From NCBI GenBank assembly GCA_963667315.1, contig OY763325.1, positions 992,001 through 1,056,000 of the forward strand: a DNA stretch of 64,000 nt, given 5' to 3'. The notes beneath the pieces were generated by a model that searched no databases, was not told the origin of the DNA, and saw only the letters and a program-made list of their open reading frames with translations. Positions 44,142 through 51,443 of this stretch are shown here, one piece after another (the stretch's first letter is position 1; every line of letters starts with the position of its first letter). Source of the DNA: DAINPP01 sp963667315 (GTDB lineage: Bacteria > Thermotogota > Thermotogae > MWEM01). Both the position numbers and the translations under genes were made by a program.

Positions 44142-44306
44142 ATTTTCAACCCCATTCGAAAATTTAAATTCACATTCATACATATACCCATATGAGAATA
44201 TATCCATGTGTATTGTATATCATTTCATGGAGTTTGTCAAACAAATTTTAAGACTTCAGATAAACAAAAGGAATTCCTTCTTAAGGAAGGATATTGATAT
44301 TTCGAA

Positions 44307-44325
44307 GAAGTTCCTGCGGAACTTC
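44307..44325. repeat. Isolated hairpin in the 44142-44429 gap
   Basis: Perfect inverted repeat GAAGTTCC-TGC-GGAACTTC without a T tract, next to another short palindrome (TTCCTT/AAGGAA). Nothing else is recognised in this stretch. Confidence 0.4.
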
Positions 44326-44429
44326 CGACTATCACAACTGTAATAATTTTATTCAAGCAAGAAAAACTAAAACCACATACGCATTAAACAACAAGCACCA
44401 ATGATGCTGAAAAATTTAATTGTTAAATC

Positions 44430-45329
44430 CTAAAAACTATCAAAATAAAGATGTATATTCTCAATGACCTTCTCAGACAAACGTTTCTTTGCCTGACGAG
44501 TCCACCCGGACACAATATTAGAAGAAATCACGCGATCCATAGCACTAAACTCATCATAATAAACTCCCATCGCCTCTTTATCAAAAATCGCAAAATTTCC
44601 TTTGTTTTTCATCCATTTACGGAAAGAGGGAACGTTGAAGGTTGGTTGAAGCGATGTGTTAATCAATATTTTCCCGTTCCCAAACTGCTTAAATTCATCT
44701 TCACCAAGTAAAACAGTATATTTTGGAAGATGAGTGGAAATAATATCCACTTGATTCAGCAATTCATGAAGCGATAAGTGCTGAACACCTTTTTCTTCAA
44801 ACTCTTTTTTACGACTCCTGCTGAAATATGAAACATCCATCCCAAACATCATCGCTTGTTCGGCCAGCATCTTACCGGTTGTTCCCAAGCCAATAATCCC
44901 AAGCTTCTGATAAGTCAGTTCAAGTGATTCATCCTGCCATCTGTATTCACCAAAGCCATGTAATAGCCGGATTAACTCACTCAGGATAAATTCAATCACG
45001 CCTTCATCTCCATAATCTCTGATCCCGAGAACATTAATACCATTCTCATGCGCTGCCTTAATATCAACATTCGCACTTTTTTCATCATAAAGACTACAGC
45101 ACATCCCAATATATTTTATCGATTTACAACTTTCAATTACTTCTCTGTCTATAGGCGTATTCCATGAAACCAGAACACAATCACCATCATCAATCCTGGA
45201 AATAATCTCTGAATTTTCATTGGGAAAATCCTCAAAAAATATAACCTCTTCCGCCAGTTCACTCAACTTTTCCTTGGCCCACGGTTCAAGCCCTGTGTTA
45301 TCAATAGATACTATTTTTCTGAATCTCAT
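44430..45329 (-). CDS. D-isomer-specific 2-hydroxyacid dehydrogenase family protein
   Basis: This 299-residue protein has the Rossmann motif LGIIGLGTTGKMLAEQA near residue 145, then SYFSRSRKK at the end of the second strand, and DIISTHLP and ILINTSLQP in the catalytic lobes. These are landmarks of the D-2-hydroxyacid dehydrogenase superfamily. It is shorter than the usual 310-330 residues, and the canonical Arg-Glu-His catalytic triad is not obvious (IFDKEAMGVYYDEFS replaces part of it). ATG at 45329 follows AAGGAGGT. Its upstream region carries one copy of the 45-bp element shared with the ATPase gene. Confidence 0.8.
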   Translation of the reverse strand: MRFRKIVSIDNTGLEPWAKEKLSELAEEVIFFEDFPNENSEIISRIDDGDCVLVSWNTPIDREVIESCKSIKYIGMCCSLYDEKSANVDIKAAHENGINVLGIRDYGDEGVIEFILSELIRLLHGFGEYRWQDESLELTYQKLGIIGLGTTGKMLAEQAMMFGMDVSYFSRSRKKEFEEKGVQHLSLHELLNQVDIISTHLPKYTVLLGEDEFKQFGNGKILINTSLQPTFNVPSFRKWMKNKGNFAIFDKEAMGVYYDEFSAMDRVISSNIVSGWTRQAKKRLSEKVIENIHLYFDSF

Positions 45330-45347
45330 ATTTACCTCCTTATAACG

Positions 45348-45392
45348 ACTCCGTCTTGGGAAAATGCACCGTCATATTCTGAACAGCTATGA
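45348..45392. repeat. 45-bp element, copy 1, upstream of the dehydrogenase gene
   Basis: Begins ACTCCGTCTTGGGAAAATGC and matches 46576-46620 at 40 of 45 positions, in the same orientation. It lies 19-63 bases upstream of the dehydrogenase ATG and directly after the ATPase stop. Confidence 0.85.
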
Positions 45393-45396
45393 TAAT

Positions 45397-46551
45397 TTAA
45401 AACGCCTCAATTAAAATTCCGGCTTTACCCGAAATAACAAATTCCTTTTGTCTTTCGATAATCAAACCAAGTGAATTTAATCGTTTGAATGTAGAATAAG
45501 CCGTCGTATGCTTAATATCGTTAAGTTTCATTAAATCAATTATCGCTTCCCGGGAACCTTTTTTGTTTTCAAGCGCTTTCAACGCTTTTTTTTGAATATC
45601 CGTCAATTGCAGCTCACTGGAATATTCTCTGACAAACTTTCTGATAGAAGCCCTGCATTTTTCTCTTGTCAACTTATTGGAATCGTAATTATCCAATGTC
45701 ACTTTCTGAGACATCCAAAGCGCATCTCTTGGGTTTCCATCCGAAAAGAGAACAAGCTCTTCAACGGCATCGGATTCAAACCAGCGAATATTCTTCCCCA
45801 GACGTTTCATTAAAAGTTCTCTTATTTCTGAATTACTTATCTCACTCAAAAAAGTCACATCATTGATGATATTTTCCAGGTTTCCGGAAGCATTCCATCT
45901 CATTCGATCCTGTCGATATTCTCTGTATATACTGTACGGAAGTGAAAAAAGTGTAATAAGATTCTCTTTCTGAAGTTCCCCTTTCAAAGAATCAAGAACG
46001 CTGAGAACATCTTTCTTTTCCTCTTTATCCAATTCATCGACGATCAGAAGAACTTTACCGTATTCTTTGATTAAAATATCCAATAACTCGCTTAGATTTT
46101 TTCTGGCATTGAAGATGTTGTACCTCGGTGTTGAAGATTTTTGAATATTCCCTGAGCCACTTGCAAACAGTGAAACACCCAGTGAAAAACCCTTTATCAA
46201 AGAAACTTCTTCAACGATCCATTCTTGAATTCTTCTTGCAGATTGCTTCACAGCTGTTTTCTCATCATTTAATAACGAATCCGAAATCTTATAAAGCAAA
46301 TCATATAATATCGTATCTTTATTCTCCCTTTCGGTTAAGGAAACAATAAGCACTTTCATCTTCTGAAATTTCAAAAGGTTCAGAACCGTCGTCTTACCGA
46401 TGCCGGTTTCGCCACATAAACCAAAAATCCCAAAAGGCTGAAACCTCGCAATCAATTCAAGCTGCTTCAAATCTTCCTTACGATTGACCAAAAATGTATC
46501 TTCTTTTAAAGGTTTGTCAACCAGATTTTTTATTATTTCTCCAATATCCAT
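45397..46551 (-). CDS. AAA-type ATPase with C-terminal winged helix
   Basis: This 384-residue protein has Walker A GLCGETGIGKTTVLNLL near residue 47 and Walker B KVLLIVDELDKE near residue 190. The C-terminal part reads LQLTDIQKKALKALENKKGS and IKHTTAYSTFKRLNSLGLI, a winged-helix domain. The layout resembles Orc1/Cdc6-like and other STAND/AAA ATPases coupled to DNA binding, often regulators or elements of mobile systems. ATG at 46551 follows GGGTGA. The 45-bp element lies just upstream of it and again just downstream. It may therefore regulate itself and the dehydrogenase. Confidence 0.8.
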   Translation of the reverse strand: MDIGEIIKNLVDKPLKEDTFLVNRKEDLKQLELIARFQPFGIFGLCGETGIGKTTVLNLLKFQKMKVLIVSLTERENKDTILYDLLYKISDSLLNDEKTAVKQSARRIQEWIVEEVSLIKGFSLGVSLFASGSGNIQKSSTPRYNIFNARKNLSELLDILIKEYGKVLLIVDELDKEEKKDVLSVLDSLKGELQKENLITLFSLPYSIYREYRQDRMRWNASGNLENIINDVTFLSEISNSEIRELLMKRLGKNIRWFESDAVEELVLFSDGNPRDALWMSQKVTLDNYDSNKLTREKCRASIRKFVREYSSELQLTDIQKKALKALENKKGSREAIIDLMKLNDIKHTTAYSTFKRLNSLGLIIERQKEFVISGKAGILIEAF

Positions 46552-46575
46552 AAGCATCACCCTGAATATTATATC

Positions 46576-46620
46576 ACTCCGTCTTGGGAAAATACACCGT
46601 CAAATTTTGAACGGGTATGA
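46576..46620. repeat. 45-bp element, copy 2, upstream of the ATPase gene
   Basis: Begins ACTCCGTCTTGGGAAAATAC. Both copies contain two CCGTC motifs, and on the minus strand both are followed by a TATAA box (46573-46568 TATAAT here). Confidence 0.85.
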
Positions 46621-46705
46621 CAAGCCTTATTTCTCAATTAGATTCTACCCCATAAATTCTTTGACAAAGTTTTAATTTGGCATTTCACTTCAGATTATTT
46701 CACAG

Positions 46706-46713
46706 TGTATAAT
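46706..46713 (+). promoter_or_regulatory. -10 element of the degraded DUF1703-type gene
   Basis: TGTATAAT at 46706-46713, 19 bases before the TTG start at 46732. It is the only promoter feature left for this broken gene. Confidence 0.4.
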
Positions 46714-46731
46714 AAACCGAGGTGAGTAATT

Positions 46732-47314
46732 TTGAAAAAAAGACTACCCATAGGTATAAGTGATTTCAAAGAGTTAATCGAAAACAATTATTATTTCGTG
46801 GATACTTCAAATTTAATAACAGATATATTCAACGAAGCATCAAAGATTTCTTTGATTACTCGCCCACGAAGATTCGGAAAAACACTTAACATAAGTATGC
46901 TTCCTATTTCTTTGATAACAGGTTGTCTTCCTTTGAACTCTTTAAAGATCTTAAGGTATCAGAAAACACCATTTTAATTGATAAAATCAACTCATATCAC
47001 ACAATTTATATTTCATTTAAAAATATTACCGATAACACGTGGGAAGTTGCCGAGTTAAAGCTTAAAAATCTGCTTTCAAAGATAAAAATGATTTCAGTGC
47101 CATTATTGAGATAAAATCTTCAGTACAAAAAGTTGAAGATGCTTATGATCAAATTGTAGAAAATGAATACGAACAAGAATTAATCTCTGAAGGTTATACT
47201 CGGATTATGAAAATCGGGCTCGTAGTAGATGGGAAAAATATAAAGACTGTATTATTAACCTTTGATGAAGCGTTGACAAACCCAAACAGATATGATAAAT
47301 TAAATGCGTTCTAA
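46732..47314 (+). pseudogene. Degraded AAA-ATPase-like/PD-(D/E)XK (DUF1703-type) gene
   Basis: From TTG at 46732, behind GAGGTGAG, it reads LPIGISDFKELIENNYYFVD and SLITRPRRFGKTLNISML, the start of the AAA-ATPase-like family that carries a C-terminal DUF1703/PD-(D/E)XK nuclease domain. The frame then shifts into YFFDNRLSSFELFKDLKVSE and AELKLKNLLSKIK. A second shift and large deletion follow, to AIIEIKSSVQKVEDAYDQIV, the nuclease-like Glu-x-Lys region, ending at 47312-47314. Full-length relatives exceed 500 residues; here about 190 codons remain. Confidence 0.85.
47273..47301 (+). promoter_or_regulatory. Promoter for the Mn riboswitch and UPF0016 gene
   Basis: TTGACA at 47273-47278, a 17-base spacer and TAAATT at 47296-47301, predicting a start near 47308. 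It lies inside the 3' end of the degraded gene, just before the riboswitch. Confidence 0.6.
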
Positions 47315-47460
47315 AGGGGAGTAGCTGAGGAATATCCGAAAATAAAATCAACATACTGGAGCAATCCTGGTTTTATTTACTTCAATTATAAATTGATGGA
47401 GCGAGACTTTTAGATTGATGAATGTTATGCATTCATTGATCTTTTGGTCTCGTTTTTATT
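47314..47460 (+). promoter_or_regulatory. yybP-ykoY manganese riboswitch with terminator platform
   Basis: The aptamer begins AAAGGGGAGTAGCT at 47314, contains ATCAACATACTGG near 47348-47360, and ends TTGATGGAGCGAGACTTTT at 47393-47411. These are the conserved boxes of the yybP-ykoY family, which binds Mn2+. The expression platform is a long hairpin (47412-47442, two G-U pairs) whose outer stem pairs CGAGAC at 47402-47407 with GTCTCG at 47447-47452, followed by a T run. The conserved GCGAGAC is thus shared by aptamer and terminator, so metal binding should block termination. It sits 19 bases ahead of a UPF0016 gene, a classic target. Confidence 0.92.
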
Positions 47461-47478
47461 TTAAAGGGGTGGAGAAAT

Positions 47479-48555
47479 TTGATTCAGGAAATGTTAAAGG
47501 CATTTATGTTAATTTTTGTTGCAGAAATGGGGGATAAGACACAAATCCTCGCAATGGCTTTCGCAACGAAATATCCTGTAAAAAAAGTATTACTGGGTAT
47601 TTTTATCGGTGCTTTTTTAAATCACGGTCTGGCAGTTCTATTTGGCAGTTATTTATCTCAAATCATTCCGATAAGTTCTCTGCAAATCATTGCCGGATTT
47701 GCCTTTGTGGGTTTCGCACTCTGGACACTCTATTCTGATGACGAAGAAGAGGCGGAAACGAAAAAATACAAATTAGGTCCGGTTTTCACCGTATCACTTG
47801 CCTTTTTTCTTGGAGAGCTGGGTGATAAAACCCAGTTAACAGCTATCACACTTGCAGCAGAATCCACCTACCCTGCCTTTATTCTTTTGGGAACCGTTCT
47901 TGGAATGATTGTAACCGGTGGAATTGGGATCTTTGTCGGAAAAACTGTTGGAAAGAAAATCCCTGAATATGTCATTAAAATTGCCGCAGCTTCAGTCTTC
48001 ATGTTATTTGGCGTTATCAAATTGTTTCAGACCATTCCTTCACAATTACTGACACCGATTAATATCACTTTATTCTTTTTATTAATTTCTACTGTTACCT
48101 ATAGTCTACTTCGAAATGATTATAAAAGGAGACAAAGTGGTATCCAATCCGAATTGAAAAGTAAAGCTGAGTCACTTTACAATTTTTATCATAAAATGGA
48201 TAAAACGATCGATAATATCTGTCTGGGTAAAAAATGTTGCGGGGAATGTGAAGGAGAAAACTGTATCATCGGTTATATAAAAAAACTGATAAAAAATGGC
48301 ATCAATAATAATTCAGATAGCTCTGAAAATGACGTCCCCGATATTCATTCATTGAAGTCATTCGATAGAAAGAAATTACTTGACGCTCTTATTTTTACAG
48401 TCGAATTTAAGCAGGAAAATCCCTCTTTCACTGAACCAAATATTGATAGGATTCAAAAAAATATTGAAATTATTTTATTTGGCAGGAACCGTAATAAGAC
48501 AAATGATTTGAAAAAGTACCTGGAACAGTTAAAAACAAACCATCAGGACTTGTAA
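47479..48555 (+). CDS. UPF0016/TMEM165 (Gdt1) family Mn2+ exporter with Cys-rich tail
   Basis: This 358-residue protein has two copies of the E-x-GD-K-[TS] motif: AEMGDKTQILAMAFATKYP and GELGDKTQLTAITLAAES. They define the UPF0016/Gdt1 family, whose bacterial members export Mn2+ (or Ca2+). Six helices occupy residues 1-210. A C-terminal extension of about 140 residues is cytosolic or peripheral and contains KKCCGECEGENC. Typical family members end after the helices, so the tail is unusual and could bind metal. The start is TTG at 47479, behind GGGGTGGAG. Control by the upstream manganese riboswitch fits efflux under high Mn. Confidence 0.92.
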   Translation: MIQEMLKAFMLIFVAEMGDKTQILAMAFATKYPVKKVLLGIFIGAFLNHGLAVLFGSYLSQIIPISSLQIIAGFAFVGFALWTLYSDDEEEAETKKYKLGPVFTVSLAFFLGELGDKTQLTAITLAAESTYPAFILLGTVLGMIVTGGIGIFVGKTVGKKIPEYVIKIAAASVFMLFGVIKLFQTIPSQLLTPINITLFFLLISTVTYSLLRNDYKRRQSGIQSELKSKAESLYNFYHKMDKTIDNICLGKKCCGECEGENCIIGYIKKLIKNGINNNSDSSENDVPDIHSLKSFDRKKLLDALIFTVEFKQENPSFTEPNIDRIQKNIEIILFGRNRNKTNDLKKYLEQLKTNHQDL

Positions 48556-48567
48556 TATTATTTCTAA

Positions 48568-48590
48568 ACCGGACAGTTTATAAGTCCGGT
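48568..48590. terminator. Hairpin after the UPF0016 gene
   Basis: Stem ACCGGAC/GTCCGGT with a 9-base loop, 13 bases after the stop. The T tract is weak, so termination strength is uncertain. Confidence 0.6.
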
Positions 48591-48910
48591 TAATTGATAT
48601 CCCAAAGAAGGCAAATAATCCTGTTCACTTCTTTAAATCCTGCTTATAGATGAAATTCATAACTCACATCATTATCAATTTCCACATCAGAACCTAATTG
48701 AGTGCACCCTTTGCCCTTGACCCAGTTTTCTCCGGCTTCAATAAGTTTCCGCGCTAAACCTTTTTTTGATAATCCGGTTTGACATAGATGCCTTCAACAG
48801 GACTGGAATTTGAACCTTTCGAAATCTTTGAAAAGTATTTTATATTTATGTTCTTTCCAGAGATCAAGGCCATGAGTGTGACGTCTCTCAGATTATCTGT
48901 TTTAGCTTCG
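48590..48910 (-). pseudogene. Remnant of an AAC(6')-type aminoglycoside acetyltransferase
   Basis: The minus strand reads TDEAKTDNLRDVTLMALISG, then SNSSPVEGIYVKPDYQKK. It breaks at an A7 tract (T7 on plus at 48761-48767); one more A gives GLARKLIEAGENWVKGKGC and TQLGSDVEIDNDVSYEFHL. A TAA then precedes AGFKEVNRIICLL. The order and the SSPV-EGIYVKP and RKLIEAGE motifs match AAC(6')-I acetyltransferases, with residues lost between SSPV and EGIYV. The N-terminal half is missing. It follows the flavodoxin stop directly and fills the 48590-48910 gap. Confidence 0.82.
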
Positions 48911-49432
48911 TCAGTTTTTATTGTTCATTGATCCATTAACGACTTCATTCCTTTCAAAACAAATTTTCTTCGCCCAAATTCCTGCTTCTTTTTTCTGAGA
49001 TTCATAATCGCTTTTTACTTTTTCAAAGTCTTTTGACTCAATAAAGATATTCTTTTTTTCAATATACTCTTTTGAAATCCTTGGGATATCCTCATGATGA
49101 CCGACATGGCAATAAAAATAGGCAATGTGTTTGTTTTTCAACATACCATTTTCAAGAATTACTTTTGCCGGTAGTGAAATAGATCCCACCCAGACAGGAC
49201 TTCCCAGAAAGATCAGATCATACGCTTCAGGATTATGTTTTAAAGGTTTAATCGCCGATTGCTTCTGAAAGATCAATTTCGGGAAAATCCAGAATAATTT
49301 CAAAAATTTATTTTTCGGAACTGACCGGACTGGTTCAAAGCATTCCATATCTGCATTTATCGTATTGGCAATAACTTTAGCAACTTTTTCTGTGCTTCCG
49401 CCAAAGGAACTGTACAAAACCAAAATTTTCAT
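48911..49432 (-). CDS. Flavodoxin
   Basis: This 173-residue protein has the FMN-binding start ILVLYSSFGGSTEKVAKVI and the second loop LIFLGSPVWVGSISLPAKV, then IAYFYCHVGHHED. It is a flavodoxin-like electron carrier or FMN reductase. ATG at 49432 follows GGGGGA. It is the last gene of a PadR-controlled operon that also encodes another flavodoxin and a membrane Fe-S protein, suggesting a redox function. Confidence 0.88.
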   Translation of the reverse strand: MKILVLYSSFGGSTEKVAKVIANTINADMECFEPVRSVPKNKFLKLFWIFPKLIFQKQSAIKPLKHNPEAYDLIFLGSPVWVGSISLPAKVILENGMLKNKHIAYFYCHVGHHEDIPRISKEYIEKKNIFIESKDFEKVKSDYESQKKEAGIWAKKICFERNEVVNGSMNNKN

Positions 49433-49483
49433 ATGAATCCCCCACATTTGTTATACGTTTTATAAATAATCAATTTACTCAGT

Positions 49484-50224
49484 TTATTTGTTATCAAAAC
49501 CAAAGTGGATTACTTTTTTCGGACAGGTATCAATACATTCACCACAAAGCGTACAGTCAAGACTCTCAACCTTTCCCGTCTTTACCATTTCCATCACATC
49601 AAGACTCATGACACATTTTGCACTACACTGTTTACAACTGATACAATTTTCTGATTCAGCCGTCAGCTTTAATCCCGGAATATGTAACACCCTTCTCAGA
49701 AGAATGCCCAATTGCATAAAAGGAGCCATCCAGCAGACGGAGTGACAGAATGAACGTCTTCCGCCTATCAGGGCAAAAAGAAGAATAATCACCAGAACAA
49801 CATAATAAATAATATACCCCTTTGGTTCAGAAACAGATATTCCGTTCCATGTCTGGTAAAGGAAATCCACTTCCTTTATCCCACCGGCTTTAATCCCGAG
49901 CGCAGCGATGATGCCTACCCAGGGAGCCCAGATGAGGTACTTTATCCATTTCCGCCACTTCCCTTTATTCCTTTTGTTGTTCGCTATCATTACAATCTCC
50001 TGAAGTCCACCTGCCGGGCAAACCCAGCCGCAAAAAATTCTGCCAAAAAAGATAGAACCGACAGCCATTGCAATAAAAACAACAAAACTCCCGGCCATAA
50101 TCCCTTCAGCTATCGCATGAATAATGATATAAGGCGACAGGTAGTATATTGTCAGTGGAAAGAGCAGAAATGAAATGATCAAAAGAGTTTTCCTTATGAT
50201 CTGTCCCTTTGTCTGTTTAGCCAT
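49484..50224 (-). CDS. Membrane 4Fe-4S binding protein (NapH/CcoG-like)
   Basis: This 246-residue protein has about four helices, a conserved FCGWVCPAGGLQEIV segment, and a C-terminal pair of [4Fe-4S] motifs: CISCKQCSAKC and CTLCGECIDTCP. This matches the NapH/CcoG/RdxA-like polyferredoxins that pass electrons between membrane and soluble carriers. ATG at 50224 overlaps the upstream flavodoxin stop (TAATG). Between two flavodoxins, it probably mediates flavodoxin-linked electron transfer at the membrane; the donor and acceptor are unknown. Confidence 0.9.
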   Translation of the reverse strand: MAKQTKGQIIRKTLLIISFLLFPLTIYYLSPYIIIHAIAEGIMAGSFVVFIAMAVGSIFFGRIFCGWVCPAGGLQEIVMIANNKRNKGKWRKWIKYLIWAPWVGIIAALGIKAGGIKEVDFLYQTWNGISVSEPKGYIIYYVVLVIILLFALIGGRRSFCHSVCWMAPFMQLGILLRRVLHIPGLKLTAESENCISCKQCSAKCVMSLDVMEMVKTGKVESLDCTLCGECIDTCPKKVIHFGFDNK

Positions 50225-50709
50225 TATTCCTCGCTTATATCCTTTACCCATTTCACAACCTCCGGCTTGAGGGTCACGAAATCATTTGCAACATTAGGAC
50301 AGCTTAATGCACCAAGAAAAATGTTGTTTTGTTCAATGACATTTCTGGCATTTTCTTCGGTTTTTCCCGGACCCCCTTCATGCGTATAGAAAAAGGCTAC
50401 CTTTTTATTTTTTAGTATTCCAGTTTCAAGTATTGTCTTTATCGGGGGTGCATAGGTAAAAGCCCAGACAGGCGTACCAACATAGATCGTATCATAATCT
50501 TCAGGATTAAAATCCATCTGTCTCAACTCAGGTTTCTTCTTCATAACAACCTGACTGCCTCCCCATAAAAATTTGCCAAATCCCCTTGATCGCATCTCTT
50601 TAACGGGTTTTACCTCTTGAATATCCGCATTCAATTCATTCGCGATAACTTCTGCTATTTTCTTTGTATTCCCCTCGTATGAGTAAAATAAAACAAGTAT
50701 CTTAGCCAT
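50224..50709 (-). CDS. Flavodoxin
   Basis: This 161-residue flavodoxin has FMN motifs ILVLFYSYEGNTKKIAEVIA and TIYVGTPVWAFTYAPPIKT. It is a paralogue of the flavodoxin two genes downstream, with the same arrangement. ATG at 50709 follows AAGGAG and overlaps the padR stop by 8 bases, so both are cotranscribed. The Ser/Tyr contacts for FMN phosphate are retained (YSYEGNT). Confidence 0.88.
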   Translation of the reverse strand: MAKILVLFYSYEGNTKKIAEVIANELNADIQEVKPVKEMRSRGFGKFLWGGSQVVMKKKPELRQMDFNPEDYDTIYVGTPVWAFTYAPPIKTILETGILKNKKVAFFYTHEGGPGKTEENARNVIEQNNIFLGALSCPNVANDFVTLKPEVVKWVKDISEE

Positions 50710-51265
50710 TCGATTCATCTCCTTCTTTCTCATTTAGATATTTTATTGCATAATCTGCCCAATCAATATTCGTTTTGTACGTTTTAAGTCCATATTGTGC
50801 TGTTAAATAGAAATACCTATGATCATCATCTTCCTCCAGAACACTCTCGAGATTTTGATTCAGATACTCTAACCTTGCAAGCTGTTCCTGATATCTTTTT
50901 TTGAAATCCTGAAGATTCTCTATTATATCCTTTTTTTCTCCAGCACCTGCAAAGAAAAGTTTAACCAGAATTTCAAAACGACTCTCTTCCTTCAGAACAG
51001 GTTCTTTAAGCCATTTTTTTAGAACTATTCTACCTTCCTCTGTAATCTCATATATTTTTCTCTCAGGGCCATATTTAAAAGTTGATTCACAATGATTGAC
51101 AAGCCCTTCCTGAGCTAATTTCTTTAAAGTGGGATATAATTGCCCATATCGGACAGGCCAGAACATACTGATAGAATTATCCACTCTTTGCTTAATATCA
51201 TATCCTGACATCTTTTGATGATTCAAAAAACCAAGTATTACATATTTTGTCTTATTCTCTTTCAT
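50702..51265 (-). CDS. PadR family transcriptional regulator
   Basis: This 187-residue protein has the PadR N-terminal winged helix: YVILGFLNHQKMSGYDIKQ and GQLYPTLKKLAQEGLV with the wing ERKIYEITEEGRIVLKKWL, followed by a C-terminal helical dimerisation domain. ATG at 51265 follows AGGTGAG. It heads the flavodoxin/Fe-S operon. The promoter contains an inverted repeat right after the -10, so autoregulation is likely. Confidence 0.9.
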   Translation of the reverse strand: MKENKTKYVILGFLNHQKMSGYDIKQRVDNSISMFWPVRYGQLYPTLKKLAQEGLVNHCESTFKYGPERKIYEITEEGRIVLKKWLKEPVLKEESRFEILVKLFFAGAGEKKDIIENLQDFKKRYQEQLARLEYLNQNLESVLEEDDDHRYFYLTAQYGLKTYKTNIDWADYAIKYLNEKEGDESNG

Positions 51266-51274
51266 TTTTCTCAC

Positions 51275-51293
51275 CTATATCTTTTTGATATAG
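51275..51293. promoter_or_regulatory. Probable PadR operator
   Basis: Inverted repeat CTATATC-TTTTT-GATATAG, just downstream of the -10 and adjacent to the padR ribosome site. Its position suits autorepression. It differs from the ATGT/ACAT operators described for some PadR proteins. Confidence 0.55.
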
Positions 51294-51295
51294 AT

Positions 51296-51324
51296 ATTCT
51301 AACATGAAATTATTTTTCTGTCAA
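51296..51324 (-). promoter_or_regulatory. Promoter of the padR operon
   Basis: Minus-strand TTGACA at 51324-51319, a 17-base spacer and TAGAAT at 51301-51296. Confidence 0.8.
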
Positions 51325-51376
51325 ACAAAAAAAGACTTCCATTTTATGACTCTCTTTTGTCAAGTGTCAAAATGTT

Positions 51377-51417
51377 AATAAAAAGAGCCGATTGAATGAT
51401 ACTTTTCAATCGGCTCT
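51377..51417 (-). terminator. Terminator after the nitroreductase gene
   Basis: 13-bp stem AGAGCCGATTGAA with its complement (51384-51396/51405-51417), followed on the minus strand by a T run, 27 bases beyond the stop. Confidence 0.85.
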
Positions 51418-51443
51418 ATCAATAAAAATGATTCGTTTATATA

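Noticed and set aside
45397..46620. ATPase gene plus 45-bp repeats as a transposon
   Set aside because: The repeats are direct, not inverted, and there is no transposase or target duplication; a shared regulatory element is at least as likely.
46576..46620. 45-bp element as a riboswitch
   Set aside because: I found no stable paired structure common to both copies, and both extend across the expected promoter region.
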